A model generated the notes under the pieces. The model worked only from the letters and a program-made list of their open reading frames with translations, was not told the origin of the DNA and ran no database searches. The position numbers and the translations under genes were made by a program. Below, piece after piece: positions 17,312-25,670 of a stretch of 64,000 nt of DNA (positions are counted from its first letter, which is position 1; each line of letters opens with the position of its first letter). Origin of the DNA: Nonomuraea sp. SBT364 (GTDB taxonomy: Bacteria; Actinomycetota; Actinomycetes; Streptosporangiales; Streptosporangiaceae); NCBI RefSeq assembly GCF_001083785.1, contig NZ_LAVL01000018.1, positions 31,588-95,587 on the forward strand, read 5' to 3'.

Positions 17312-18093
17312 GCTTCTCCCTGCCAGCCCCGCAGCGGCCCGGCCGTGGCCTCGGCGGCGTGCGGGTGGACGTGCTCGTGCCCCGGCCTGGCGCAGTCGCC
17401 TTCGGGCCGGGGCGGCGGGCCGTCGTGCGCGACGAGGCCTTCGCGCACGACGACGCCGCGGGTGATGAGCGGCTCCAGCGGGCCGAGCTCGTGCGCCACG
17501 AGCACGATGGTCTTGCCGTCGGCCACCAGCCTGGCCAGGGTGTCGGCCAGGAGCTGCTGGGTGTCGGCGTCGACGCCCGCGGTGGGCTCGTCCATCACGT
17601 ATGTGTCGGGCTCGCCGGCGAGGGCGCGGGCGATGAGCACCCGCTGCTGCTGCCCGCCGGAGAGCGCCTGCACGGGGTCGCGGACCCGGTCGGACAGGCC
17701 GACGGCCTCCAGGGCGCCTGCCACGGCGGCCCGGTCGGCGGCGCTGGTGCGGCGCAGCCGGCTCTGCCGGGCGATGCGGCCGGAGGTGACCACCTCGCCG
17801 ACCGTCGCGGGCACGCCGCCGCCCACCGAGAGCCGCTGCGGCACGTAGCCGATGCGCCACCAGTCGCGGAACCTGGCGGGCGGGCTCCCGTACATCAGGG
17901 TCCGGCCGCCGGACAGCGGCGTGAGGCCGAGCAGGGCGCGGATCAGCGTGGACTTGCCGGAACCGTTGGCGCCCATGATGGCGACGACCTCGCCGGGGCG
18001 GACGGCCAGGTCGATGCCGCGCAGGATGGGCCGCCGGTCGAGCGTGACCCGGCCGTCGCGCATCGCGAAGACGGTCTCTGTCAAGGTGTGCAT
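17308..18093 (-). CDS. znuC: Zinc ABC transporter ATP-binding protein
   Basis: Walker A 'GANGSGKST', Q-loop 'YVPQ', signature 'LSGGQQQR', Walker B 'TYVMDEP' and switch His 'LVAHE' are all present in the 261-residue product. The C-terminal tail is His-rich ('GHEHVHPHAAE'), common in zinc ATPases. It overlaps znuA by 13 bases and znuB by 4. Confidence 0.95.
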   Translation of the reverse strand: MHTLTETVFAMRDGRVTLDRRPILRGIDLAVRPGEVVAIMGANGSGKSTLIRALLGLTPLSGGRTLMYGSPPARFRDWWRIGYVPQRLSVGGGVPATVGEVVTSGRIARQSRLRRTSAADRAAVAGALEAVGLSDRVRDPVQALSGGQQQRVLIARALAGEPDTYVMDEPTAGVDADTQQLLADTLARLVADGKTIVLVAHELGPLEPLITRGVVVREGLVAHDGPPPRPEGDCARPGHEHVHPHAAEATAGPLRGWQGEA

Positions 18094-19028
18094 CCCAACG
18101 CCGACTGCAGGGTCTTGAGGTTGCCCCGCATGGCCGACAGGTAGTCGCCCGAGGGCTTGCTCTCCAGCGGGTCGAGCACGGCCGTCTTCGCGCCCACCTC
18201 GGCGGCGAGCACCTCGGCGACCTTGGGGCTGACCAGGGCCTCGGTGAAGATGGTCGTCACCTTCTCCGCCTTGGCGAGCTTGGCCACCTCGTCGATGCGG
18301 GCGGGCGAGGGCTCGGTCTCGGGGTCGAGGGTGATGCCGACCTGCTTGAGCTTATACCTGTCCGCCAGGTAGCCGAACGCCTCGTGCGCGGTCACCATCG
18401 TGCGCGTCGCGCAGGTCGTCAGGCCCGTGGAGAACTCCTGGTCCAGCGTGGTGAGCGAGGAGGCGGCGGTGGCGGCGCGGTCCTTGAAGCCCTGCGCGTG
18501 CGCCGGGTCGGCGGCGGCCATCCGCTCGCCCAGCTTGGTCGCGACGGTGGCCAGGCGGGCCGGGTCGAGCCAGAGGTGCGGGTCGTAGGCGACCTCGTGG
18601 TCGTGGCCCTCTTCCGCGTGGCCCTCCTCGGCGAGGCCTTCTTCCCCGTGCTCGTGCTCGTGCTCGCCGGCCGGGATCGTCGCCACGGCGGTGGCCGCGT
18701 CGAAGCTGCGCTCGGGGTCGACCGCCTCGTCGACGGCGGGCTGCACGCCCTTGATGTAGACGGTCAGCGTGGCGTCCTCGAGCTGGGCCATCTGCTGGGC
18801 GCCGAGCTCCAGGTCGTGCGGCTCGACGCCGGGCGCGGTCAGGACGGACACCTGGGCGTCGGGGCCCGCGATCTGCTCGCTGAGCCACTGCAGCGGATAG
18901 AACGCGGCGAGGACCTGGGGCTTGCCCTCGGGCGTCGCGCCGGAATCGGCTCCGCAGGCGGTGGTGGTGAGCAGCATGGCGCCCGCGAGGAGCCCGGCGG
19001 CACGCAGGCGGGAATGTCCTGACATCAT
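18081..19028 (-). CDS. znuA: Zinc-binding lipoprotein of ABC transporter
   Basis: Signal peptide with lipobox 'LTTTAC' gives a membrane-anchored binding protein of 315 residues. Zinc ligands of the cluster A-I fold are visible: 'GVEPHDLELG', 'YDPHLWLDP' and 'VTAHEAFGYL', with a His/Glu-rich loop ('GEHEHEHGEEG') between the first two, a hallmark of Zn2+ rather than Mn2+ binders. The ATG lies 7 bases after a -10 hexamer and has no ribosome site, so it is probably leaderless. Confidence 0.95.
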   Translation of the reverse strand: MMSGHSRLRAAGLLAGAMLLTTTACGADSGATPEGKPQVLAAFYPLQWLSEQIAGPDAQVSVLTAPGVEPHDLELGAQQMAQLEDATLTVYIKGVQPAVDEAVDPERSFDAATAVATIPAGEHEHEHGEEGLAEEGHAEEGHDHEVAYDPHLWLDPARLATVATKLGERMAAADPAHAQGFKDRAATAASSLTTLDQEFSTGLTTCATRTMVTAHEAFGYLADRYKLKQVGITLDPETEPSPARIDEVAKLAKAEKVTTIFTEALVSPKVAEVLAAEVGAKTAVLDPLESKPSGDYLSAMRGNLKTLQSALGCTP

Positions 19029-19035
19029 GTGAGTC

Positions 19036-19065
19036 AGTATGCTGCAAAATGAAAATGGTTGTCAA
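19036..19065 (-). promoter_or_regulatory. znuA promoter with Zur box
   Basis: On the minus strand TTGACA (19065-19060) and CATACT (19041-19036) are spaced 18 bp, 7 bases before the znuA ATG. TGAAAATGGTTGTCA (19050-19064) between them matches the actinobacterial Zur consensus TGAAAATCATTTTCA at 12 of 15 positions. Zn-Zur bound there would block the promoter. Confidence 0.85.
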
Positions 19066-19079
19066 AATCGACCTTGGTA

Positions 19080-19127
19080 GGGATGCCGAACGGCGTGCTG
19101 GGGGCCAGGCTCCGCCGTCGGCATCCC
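19080..19127 (-). terminator. Hairpin after fdhD
   Basis: GGGATGCCGAACGGCG pairs with CGCCGTCGGCATCCC (one bulged base), with a 17-base loop, 6 bases beyond the stop of fdhD. It probably terminates the formate dehydrogenase operon. Confidence 0.65.
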
Positions 19128-19132
19128 CCTCA

Positions 19133-19993
19133 TCACCCCGGTGTTGGCGCGCCGGCAGAGCCGTTGCCGGCGCCCGGGGTGATGTCCAGCCGCCGCTCGC
19201 CCGCGTAGACGTTCATCGAGTCCCCGCGCAGGAACCCGATGAGCGTCAGCCCCTCCTCCGCGGCCAGCTCGACCGCGAGGGAGGAGGGCGCGGAGACCGC
19301 GGCGAGCACCGGGATGCCCCCCATGACCGCCTTCTGCACCAGCTCGAAGGAGGCCCGGCCGGACACCATGAGCACGGTCGAGCGCAGCGGCAGCCGGCCC
19401 TCCCGCAGCGCCCAGCCGAGAAGTTTGTCCACCGCGTTGTGCCGGCCCACGTCCTCCCGCACGCACAGCGCCTCGCCGTCGGCCGTGAACAGGCCGGCCG
19501 CGTGCAGCCCGCCCGTCCGGTCGAAGACCCGCTGGGCCGTGCGCAGCCGGCCGGGCAGGGCCGCCACCGTCGCCTGGCCGAGCTGGACGGAGTCGTCACG
19601 CGCGGACCAGCGGGCGACCGTGCGCACCGCCTCCAGCGACGCCTTGCCGCAGACGCCGCAGGAGGAGGTGGTGTAGAAGTTGCGTGGCGCCGGCGCCTGG
19701 ACGCCCGGCGCGAGCCGCACGTCCAGGACGTTGTAGGTGTTCTCGCCCTCGGCGGTGGCGCCCGCGCAGTAGCGGATGGTGGCGATGTCGCCGGCCGAGG
19801 CGACGGCGCCCTCGCTGACCAGGAACCCGGCGGCCAGGTCGAAGTCGTCGCCCGGGGTCCGCATGGTGACGGTCAGCGGCGTGCCGTCGAGCCGGATCTC
19901 CAGCGGCTCCTCGGCGGCCAGCGAGTCGATCCTGCGCGACGGGGCCGAGTCCCGGATGCGCAGGATGCGGCGCTTGACGGCGACCCTAGACAT
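19133..19993 (-). CDS. fdhD: Formate dehydrogenase accessory sulfurtransferase FdhD
   Basis: The 286-residue product has the CxxC sulfur-transfer loop in '[16 protein letters not shown]', the conserved '[14 protein letters not shown]' and '[12 protein letters not shown]'. FdhD passes sulfur from IscS to the bis-MGD cofactor, which formate dehydrogenase needs. It overlaps the upstream Fe-S subunit gene by 8 bases, so it is made with its client enzyme. Confidence 0.96.
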   Translation of the reverse strand: MSRVAVKRRILRIRDSAPSRRIDSLAAEEPLEIRLDGTPLTVTMRTPGDDFDLAAGFLVSEGAVASAGDIATIRYCAGATAEGENTYNVLDVRLAPGVQAPAPRNFYTTSSCGVCGKASLEAVRTVARWSARDDSVQLGQATVAALPGRLRTAQRVFDRTGGLHAAGLFTADGEALCVREDVGRHNAVDKLLGWALREGRLPLRSTVLMVSGRASFELVQKAVMGGIPVLAAVSAPSSLAVELAAEEGLTLIGFLRGDSMNVYAGERRLDITPGAGNGSAGAPTPG

Positions 19994-20828
19994 ACCCGTA
20001 CCCGAACCTGCCCTTGACGCAGAGGTTGCCCTTGGTGACCGGGTTGTCGTGCGGTGAGGTCACCTTCACGATCTTGTTGTCCTGCACGTGCAGGGTCAGG
20101 TTGCAGCCGACGCCGCAGTAACTGCAGATCGTGGTCGTCCGGGTCTGCTGCGACTCGTCCCAGGTGCCGGCGGCGCGCATGTCGAACTCCGACTTGAACG
20201 ACAGCGCCCCGGTCGGGCACACCTCGACGCAGTTGCCGCAGTAGACGCAGGCCGAGTCGGTGAGCGGGGCGTCGAACTCGGTGGAGATGTGCGAGTCGAA
20301 GCCCCGGCCGGCCACGGCGATGGCGAAGGAGTTCTGCCACTGGTCACCGCAGGCGTCCACGCACTTGTAGCACATGATGCACTTGCTGTAGTCGCGCACG
20401 TAGAGGTCGTTGTCGACCTTGGCGGGCTGCTCGACCGTGGCCGCGTCGTCGCCGAACCTGCCGGGCTCGGCGCCGTACTCCTCGATCCAGCCGGCCGCCT
20501 CGGGGGTCGTCGACAGGTCCACCGACGAGCCGAGCAGCTCCAGCACCACCTTGCGGCTGTGCCGGGCGCGCTCGGTGTCGGTGCCGACGTTCATGCCCGC
20601 CTCGACCTTCCTGGAGCAGGCCGGGGCCAGCGTGCGCGACCCCTCGACCTCGACCACGCACACCCGGCAGGCGTTCTTGGGGGTGAGCGTGTCGCCGTAG
20701 CAGAGGGTCGGGACGTCCTTGCCCGCCGCGTGGCAGGCGTCCAGGATCGTCGAGCCCTCCGGCACCCGTACGGTCTCGCCGTCGATCTGCACGTCGACGA
20801 GCCGCCGGGGCGGCTGGAGCGGGATCAC
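19986..20828 (-). CDS. Formate dehydrogenase Fe-S subunit (detached N-terminal part of FdhA)
   Basis: GTG start overlapping the NuoEF stop. The 280 residues hold, in order: a 2Fe-2S ferredoxin domain ('[13 protein letters not shown]', '[10 protein letters not shown]'), an intervening domain with 'RARHSRKV', two 4Fe-4S clusters ('[13 protein letters not shown]', '[14 protein letters not shown]') and the 4Fe-4S motif that normally opens the molybdopterin domain ('[14 protein letters not shown]' to '[14 protein letters not shown]'). In other NAD-dependent formate dehydrogenases this whole part is the N-terminus of the catalytic subunit. Here it ends just where the catalytic subunit begins, and its gene lies two genes downstream. 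Confidence 0.92.
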   Translation of the reverse strand: MIPLQPPRRLVDVQIDGETVRVPEGSTILDACHAAGKDVPTLCYGDTLTPKNACRVCVVEVEGSRTLAPACSRKVEAGMNVGTDTERARHSRKVVLELLGSSVDLSTTPEAAGWIEEYGAEPGRFGDDAATVEQPAKVDNDLYVRDYSKCIMCYKCVDACGDQWQNSFAIAVAGRGFDSHISTEFDAPLTDSACVYCGNCVEVCPTGALSFKSEFDMRAAGTWDESQQTRTTTICSYCGVGCNLTLHVQDNKIVKVTSPHDNPVTKGNLCVKGRFGYGYV

Positions 20829-22627
20829 TTGTATACCCCCAAGCGGTCGATGGCCGATTCCACCGCGTTCCATGCGGTCTGTCCGAGGCCGCAGATCGAG
20901 GCGTCCCGCATCGTCCGGCCGACCTCGCGCAGCAGGAGCAGGTCGCTCTCGTCCACGCGCTCCGACAGCCGGTGCAGGGCCTCCTCCTGCCGTACGGTGC
21001 CCACGCGGCAGGGCGCGCACTGGCCGCACGACTCGTCCCTGAAGAACTCGGCGATGCGCAGCAGGATGTGCTTGAGATCGACGGTGTCGTCCAGCACGAG
21101 CACGACGCCGGAGCCGAGCGTGGCGCCCGCCGCCCGGGTGCCCTCGAACGTGAGCGGCACGTCCAGGTCCGTCACGAACGCCCCGGCCGCGCCGCCGAGC
21201 AGCACCGCCTTGAGCGTCCCGGCCGGCCCGGCCAGGTCGAGCAGCTCGCGCAGCGTCGCGCCGAACGGCAGCTCGTAGATGCCCGGCCTGTCCACGCTGC
21301 CCGACACGCAGAACAGCTTGGTGCCGGTCGAGCCCTCGGTGCCGATCGACGCGTACGCCGGGGCGCCGTGCTCCAGGATCGGCAGCACGTTGACCAGCGT
21401 CTCCACGTTGTTGACCACGGTCGGCTTGCCGAACAGGCCCTTCTCCACCGGGAACGGCGGCTTGCTGCGCGGCTCGCCGCGGAAGCCCTCGATCGAGTTG
21501 AAGATCGCGGTCTCCTCGCCGCAGATGTACGCGCCCGCGCCCCGCCTGAGCTCGATGTCGAAGGAGAAGCCCTGGCCCAGGATGTCCGCGCCGAGCAGGC
21601 CACGGGCCCGCGCCGTGGCCATCGCGTGCTCCAGCCGCCGGATCGCCCGGGGATACTCGCCCCTGATGTAGAGGTACCCCTTGGCGCATCCGGTGGCGTA
21701 GGCGGCGATCGTCATGGCCTCGATGAGCGCGTACGGGTCGCCTTCCATGATCACGCGATCCTTGAAGGTGCCCGGCTCGCTCTCGTCGGCGTTGCACACC
21801 AGGTAGTGCGGGTGGTCGGGCTGGCGGGCGGTGGCGTCCCACTTCCGGCCCGTCGGGAAGGCCGCGCCACCCCTGCCGACCAGGCCGGACTCCAGCACCT
21901 CCCGGATCACCCCGGCCGGCCCGAGCTGGAAGGCCCGCCGCAGCGCCGCGTACCCGCCGGCGGCCCGGTAGCCGTCCAGGCTGGCCGGGTCGACGACGCC
22001 GATCCGCTTCAGCAGCACCAGGCCGTCCTGCCCGGCCTGCGGCACGGCGGCCTCGGCGGGCGGCTCCCAGCCGGTCGGGCCGGAGCCGTTCGTGCTCACC
22101 GGCGCGGTGACCTCGTCGCCCTGGAAGGGCCCGTACACCTGGGTCGCAGGCGGCAGGCCGGCCTCGATGGTGAGGGCGGCCGGGGCGCGTTCGCACAGCC
22201 CCAGGCACGGGCTGGCCTGCCAGGAGGAGCCCGCCGGCCCGAGCCGCTCCTCGACGCGCTTGCGCACGTCCTCGGCGCCCCGCGCCTGGCAGGCGAGGTC
22301 GGTGCAGACGTGCAGCACCCGCGCGGGACGCGGCTTCAGCGACAGCAGCGAGTAGAACGACGCCACCCCGTACGCCTCGGCGGGCGGGACGGTGAGGCGG
22401 CGGCAGATGTAGTCCAGCGCCCCCTCGCTGATCCACCCGACCCGGTCGTTGACCGCGTGCAGGGCGGGCAGCAGCAGGTCGCGGGCCGTTTCGGAGCGAG
22501 CCGCGTAACGCAGCTCGGCCTCCGTCCTGGCGCCGCCCTCCCAGCCGGTGGCCGGGGGGCCGAGCAGCGCGTCGACGGCGGCGCGCTCCTCGGCGGACGG
22601 CTCCACATCGCGAAATCTCAGATCCAT
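20825..22627 (-). CDS. NADH-dehydrogenase-like subunit of formate dehydrogenase (NuoE-NuoF fusion)
   Basis: The 600-residue product has an N-terminal thioredoxin-like 2Fe-2S domain (NuoE type: 'HVCTDLACQARG', 'SPCLGLCERAPA') and a NuoF module. The latter shows the NADH/FMN site 'GRGGAAFPTGRKWD', 'CNADESEPGTFKDR', 'GAGAYICGEETAIFNSIEG' and the 4Fe-4S motif 'ESCGQCAPCRVGT' with a later Cys in 'SICGLGQ'. It takes electrons from the molybdenum subunit and reduces NAD+. It starts 4 bases after the catalytic subunit gene. The NuoE-NuoF fusion is common in soluble NAD-dependent formate dehydrogenases. Confidence 0.95.
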   Translation of the reverse strand: MDLRFRDVEPSAEERAAVDALLGPPATGWEGGARTEAELRYAARSETARDLLLPALHAVNDRVGWISEGALDYICRRLTVPPAEAYGVASFYSLLSLKPRPARVLHVCTDLACQARGAEDVRKRVEERLGPAGSSWQASPCLGLCERAPAALTIEAGLPPATQVYGPFQGDEVTAPVSTNGSGPTGWEPPAEAAVPQAGQDGLVLLKRIGVVDPASLDGYRAAGGYAALRRAFQLGPAGVIREVLESGLVGRGGAAFPTGRKWDATARQPDHPHYLVCNADESEPGTFKDRVIMEGDPYALIEAMTIAAYATGCAKGYLYIRGEYPRAIRRLEHAMATARARGLLGADILGQGFSFDIELRRGAGAYICGEETAIFNSIEGFRGEPRSKPPFPVEKGLFGKPTVVNNVETLVNVLPILEHGAPAYASIGTEGSTGTKLFCVSGSVDRPGIYELPFGATLRELLDLAGPAGTLKAVLLGGAAGAFVTDLDVPLTFEGTRAAGATLGSGVVLVLDDTVDLKHILLRIAEFFRDESCGQCAPCRVGTVRQEEALHRLSERVDESDLLLLREVGRTMRDASICGLGQTAWNAVESAIDRLGVYK

Positions 22628-22631
22628 CTGT

Positions 22632-24533
22632 TCACCCGGCCTTGACGAGCTTCTCGACGCGTACGGCTGCCGCCTTGAACTCGGCCGTGCCCGCGATGGG
22701 GCAGGTGGCCTCGATGGTCAGGGCGTTGGTGTCCACCTCGTCCGGGAAGTGGAACGTCATGAACACCAGCCCGGGCCGCAGCCCGGGATCGATGAAGACG
22801 GGCGCGACCACCGAGCCGCGCCGTGAACTGATCCGCACCTCTTCACCGGCGACCAGCCCGAGCCGCTCGGCGTCCTCAGGGGACAGCTCGATCGTCTCGC
22901 CCCGCCGCAGCGGCGAGGCGAACCCGGACGACTGCACGCCGGTGTTGTAGGAGTCCAGCCGCCGCCCGGTCGTCAGCCGGAGCGGGTACTCCTCGTCCAG
23001 CAGGTCGACCGGCGGCGAGTGCCGCAGCACCGCGAACGGCGCGGGCGTGCCCCGCCTGACCGGGTCGCTCTCCCACAGCCGCCCGTGCAGGTAGGGCGGC
23101 TCGACGGAGTCCTCCGACGGGCACGGCCACTGGATGCCGTGCAGGTCCTCCAGCCGCCGGTAGGTCATCCCGGTGTGGTCGGGGGACAGGGCGCGCAGCT
23201 CGTTCCAGACCTCCTCGGCGCCGTCGTAGTGCCAGTCGTGGCCCAGGCGGCGGGCCAGCTCACACATGATCCAGATGTCGTCGCGCGCCTCGCCCGGCGG
23301 GTCGAGGGCCTTGCGCACCCGCTGCACCCGGCGCTCGCTGTTGGTGAAGGTGCCGTCGGCCTCGCACCACGCGGCGCTGGCCGGCAGCACCACGTCGGCC
23401 ATCTGGGCGGTCTTGGTGAGGAAGATGTCCTGCACGACGAGGTGGTCGAGCATGGACAGGCGCTTGATGCAGGCCAGGGAGTCGGCCTCGGACTGCACCG
23501 GGTTCTCGCCGATGAGGTAGCAGGTGGTGACCTCGCCCTCGGCCATCGCCTCCAGCATCTCGGTGAGGTTGTGGCCGTAGCGCGGCTGGATGCCGACCCC
23601 CCAGGCCGTCTCGAACTTCTGCCTGATCGACGGGTCGAGGATGTCCTGGAAGCCCGGCAGCCGGTTGGGGATGGCGCCCATGTCGCCGCCGCCCTGCACG
23701 TTGTTCTGGCCGCGCAGCGGCGACAGGCCGGAGCCGTAGCGGCCGACGTGGCCGGTCAGCAGGGAGAGGTTGATCAGCGCCCGGACGTTGTCGGTGGCGT
23801 TGTGGTGCTCGGTGATGCCTAGGGTCCAGCACATCTGGGCGCGGTCGGCGCGGGCGTAGGCGTGGGCCAGTTCGCGGATGGCGTGCGCGGGCACGCCGGT
23901 GACCTGCTCGGCGGCGCTGAGCGTCCACGGCTCGACGCACTCGCGGAACTCCTCGAAGCCGGTCGTGGCCCGCTCGATGAACTCCTGGTTGTGCAGCCCG
24001 GCATGGATGATCTCGCGGGCGATCGCGTGGGCGAGCGGGATGTCGGTGCCCACGTTCAGCCCTAACCACAGGTCGGCCCACTGGGCGGTGCCGGTGCGGC
24101 GCGGGTCCACGGCGAACATCCGCGCGCCGTTGTGTATGCCCTTCAGCACGTGCTGGAAGAAGATCGGATGGGCGTTCCGCGCCGCGGAGCCCCACATCAC
24201 GATCACATCGGTGTCCTCGACCTCCTGATAGGAGGAGGTGCCGCCACCGCTGCCGAACACGGCCGAGAGCCCCGCCACGCTGGGCGCGTGGCAGGTGCGA
24301 TTGCAGGAATCCACGTTGTTGGTGCCGATCACCACGCGGGTGAACTTCTGCCCGACGTAGTTCATCTCGTTGGTGGAACGGGCGCACGACAGCATGGCGA
24401 AGCTGTCGGGGCCGTGTTTGTCGACGTTGCGCCGGAACCCCTCGGCGGCGCGGGTGAGCGCCTCTTCCCAGGTGGCCTCGCGCAGCACGCCGTCCTCGCG
24501 CACCAGTGGACGGGTCAGGCGGTCATAGCTCAT
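22632..24533 (-). CDS. fdhA: Formate dehydrogenase catalytic (molybdopterin) subunit lacking its N-terminal Fe-S domain
   Basis: Starts at ATG with GGAGGG upstream; the longer open frame is antisense to panE2. The product (633 residues) begins 'MSYDRLTRPLVRED', the point where full-length FdhA proteins leave their 4Fe-4S motif. The active site 'NNVDSCNRTCHAPSVAGL' has the catalytic Cys (Sec in some enzymes) followed by His, and 'GENPVQSEAD' and 'TTGRRLDSYNTG' contact the bis-MGD cofactor. No selenocysteine is used. It has one TTA codon (24065-24063), rare here. An operator-like sequence lies 14 bp upstream. The role is formate + NAD+ to CO2 + NADH together with the next two genes. Confidence 0.93.
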   Translation of the reverse strand: MSYDRLTRPLVREDGVLREATWEEALTRAAEGFRRNVDKHGPDSFAMLSCARSTNEMNYVGQKFTRVVIGTNNVDSCNRTCHAPSVAGLSAVFGSGGGTSSYQEVEDTDVIVMWGSAARNAHPIFFQHVLKGIHNGARMFAVDPRRTGTAQWADLWLGLNVGTDIPLAHAIAREIIHAGLHNQEFIERATTGFEEFRECVEPWTLSAAEQVTGVPAHAIRELAHAYARADRAQMCWTLGITEHHNATDNVRALINLSLLTGHVGRYGSGLSPLRGQNNVQGGGDMGAIPNRLPGFQDILDPSIRQKFETAWGVGIQPRYGHNLTEMLEAMAEGEVTTCYLIGENPVQSEADSLACIKRLSMLDHLVVQDIFLTKTAQMADVVLPASAAWCEADGTFTNSERRVQRVRKALDPPGEARDDIWIMCELARRLGHDWHYDGAEEVWNELRALSPDHTGMTYRRLEDLHGIQWPCPSEDSVEPPYLHGRLWESDPVRRGTPAPFAVLRHSPPVDLLDEEYPLRLTTGRRLDSYNTGVQSSGFASPLRRGETIELSPEDAERLGLVAGEEVRISSRRGSVVAPVFIDPGLRPGLVFMTFHFPDEVDTNALTIEATCPIAGTAEFKAAAVRVEKLVKAG

Positions 24534-24546
24534 GATCCCTCCATTC

Positions 24547-24567
24547 TGTATACAATCTACGGTATGC
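24547..24567. promoter_or_regulatory. ATACNGTAT-type operator before fdhA
   Basis: Within the 38 bp between panE2 and fdhA: TGTATACA (perfect palindrome, 24547-24554) and CTACGGTAT (24557-24565), one mismatch from ATACGGTAT. It is a copy of the motif found at the other promoters of the oxalate island. Confidence 0.65.
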
Positions 24568-24571
24568 CTAG

Positions 24572-25549
24572 CTAGACCGCTCGGACAAGGTTCTCGGCCA
24601 GGAGGTCGCTCACCGCGTGGATCGCACGCAGCGTCGGCACCTCGGCGCCGGTCAGGTCGGCCAGCTCGACCACCGCCGCGAGCAGCACGTCCAGCTCCAG
24701 GGGCTTGCCCTTCTCCAGGTCCTGGAGGGTGGACGTCTTGTGCTCGCCGGCCTTCTCGGCCCCGCGCAGCCGGCGCTCGATGGAGATGCCGGGATCGCAG
24801 CCGACGTTCGCGGCCACCTCCAGCGTCTCGCGCATCATGGCCCGCACCAGCTCCCTGGCGCCGTCGTGGCGGCAGATCCCCGCCATGGTCGCCCTGGCCA
24901 GCGCGCTGATCGGGTTGAAGGCGATGTTGCCCATGAGTTTGATCCACACGTCGCGGCGCAGGTCCTGCTCGACGGGGCACTTGAGCCCGCCGGCCACCGC
25001 CGCGTCGCTGAAGCTCGCGCATCTGCGCGTCAGCGTGCCGTCCGGCTCGCCGATGGAGAACCGGGTGCCCTCCAGGTGCCGGATGACGCCCGGCTCCTCG
25101 ATCTCGGTCGCGGCGTAGACGACGCAGCCGATGGCCCGTTCCAGGGGCAGCGCCGCGCTGACCGCCCCTCCCGGATCCACGCTCTGGATGCGGTAGCCCT
25201 CGTGGGGGCCCCTGAGCCCGTGGAAGTACCACCACGGGATGCCGTTCTGCGCGGCGATGATGCCCGTCGACTCGTGCAACAGCGGCTTGATCATGGGGCC
25301 CGCGGCGGCGTAGCTGTTCGCCTTGAGGCCCAGGAAGACGTGGTCCACCGGACCGACCTGGTGAGGGTCGTCGGTGGCGTGGGGACGGGCGACGAAATCG
25401 CCCCTCGGGCTGAGCACCCGCACACCGGATCTGCGTATGGCGTCCAGGTGCGCACCTCTGGCGATGAGGTGCACCTCGACTCCCGCCCTGTGGAGGGCGG
25501 CGCCCACGTACGCGCCGATGGCGCCGGCGCCAAGAACAGCGACTTTCAT
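24572..25549 (-). CDS. panE2: PanE/ketopantoate-reductase family; candidate oxalyl-CoA reductase
   Basis: The 325-residue product has an N-terminal Rossmann motif 'VAVLGAGAIGAYVGAALHRAG' for NADP(H), the family's 'KLMGNIAFNPISAL' (catalytic Lys and Asn) and C-terminal helices. Ketopantoate reductase itself is one reading, but no pantothenate gene is near. In Methylobacterium extorquens a PanE paralogue in the oxalate cluster (PanE2) reduces oxalyl-CoA to glyoxylate, and this gene sits between the formate dehydrogenase and Frc genes. GGAG lies at the right distance from the ATG. The assignment to oxalyl-CoA is inference from context. Confidence 0.75.
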   Translation of the reverse strand: MKVAVLGAGAIGAYVGAALHRAGVEVHLIARGAHLDAIRRSGVRVLSPRGDFVARPHATDDPHQVGPVDHVFLGLKANSYAAAGPMIKPLLHESTGIIAAQNGIPWWYFHGLRGPHEGYRIQSVDPGGAVSAALPLERAIGCVVYAATEIEEPGVIRHLEGTRFSIGEPDGTLTRRCASFSDAAVAGGLKCPVEQDLRRDVWIKLMGNIAFNPISALARATMAGICRHDGARELVRAMMRETLEVAANVGCDPGISIERRLRGAEKAGEHKTSTLQDLEKGKPLELDVLLAAVVELADLTGAEVPTLRAIHAVSDLLAENLVRAV

Positions 25550-25629
25550 GCTGCGCTCCGTTCTCGCGTCGGATCATGTCCGGCCCCCCGGCCCACCGCC
25601 GGCCGATGGATGCGACCTGCAGTGCATTC

Positions 25630-25643
25630 GGTATACAGTATGG
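25630..25643. promoter_or_regulatory. ATACNGTAT operator between panE2 and moeA
   Basis: GGTATACAGTATGG contains the perfect palindrome ATACAGTAT (25633-25641). It lies 28 bp before moeA and 81 bp before the divergent panE2-like gene, so it could serve both. Confidence 0.8.
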
Positions 25644-25670
25644 AAAATTCGGGGTCAAGGGAGCCGCTTC

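Noticed and set aside
20825..22627. NuoE-NuoF fusion as a novelty
   Set aside because: Such fusions are common in soluble NAD-dependent formate dehydrogenases and hydrogenases.
24572..25549. Housekeeping ketopantoate reductase for pantothenate synthesis
   Set aside because: No other pantothenate gene is near and the gene is embedded among oxalate genes with a shared operator; kept only as an alternative.
22632..25658. 1008-codon version of the formate dehydrogenase catalytic gene
   Set aside because: The extra N-terminus is antisense to panE2 and low-complexity; the ATG at 24533 has a clear ribosome site and begins at a family boundary.
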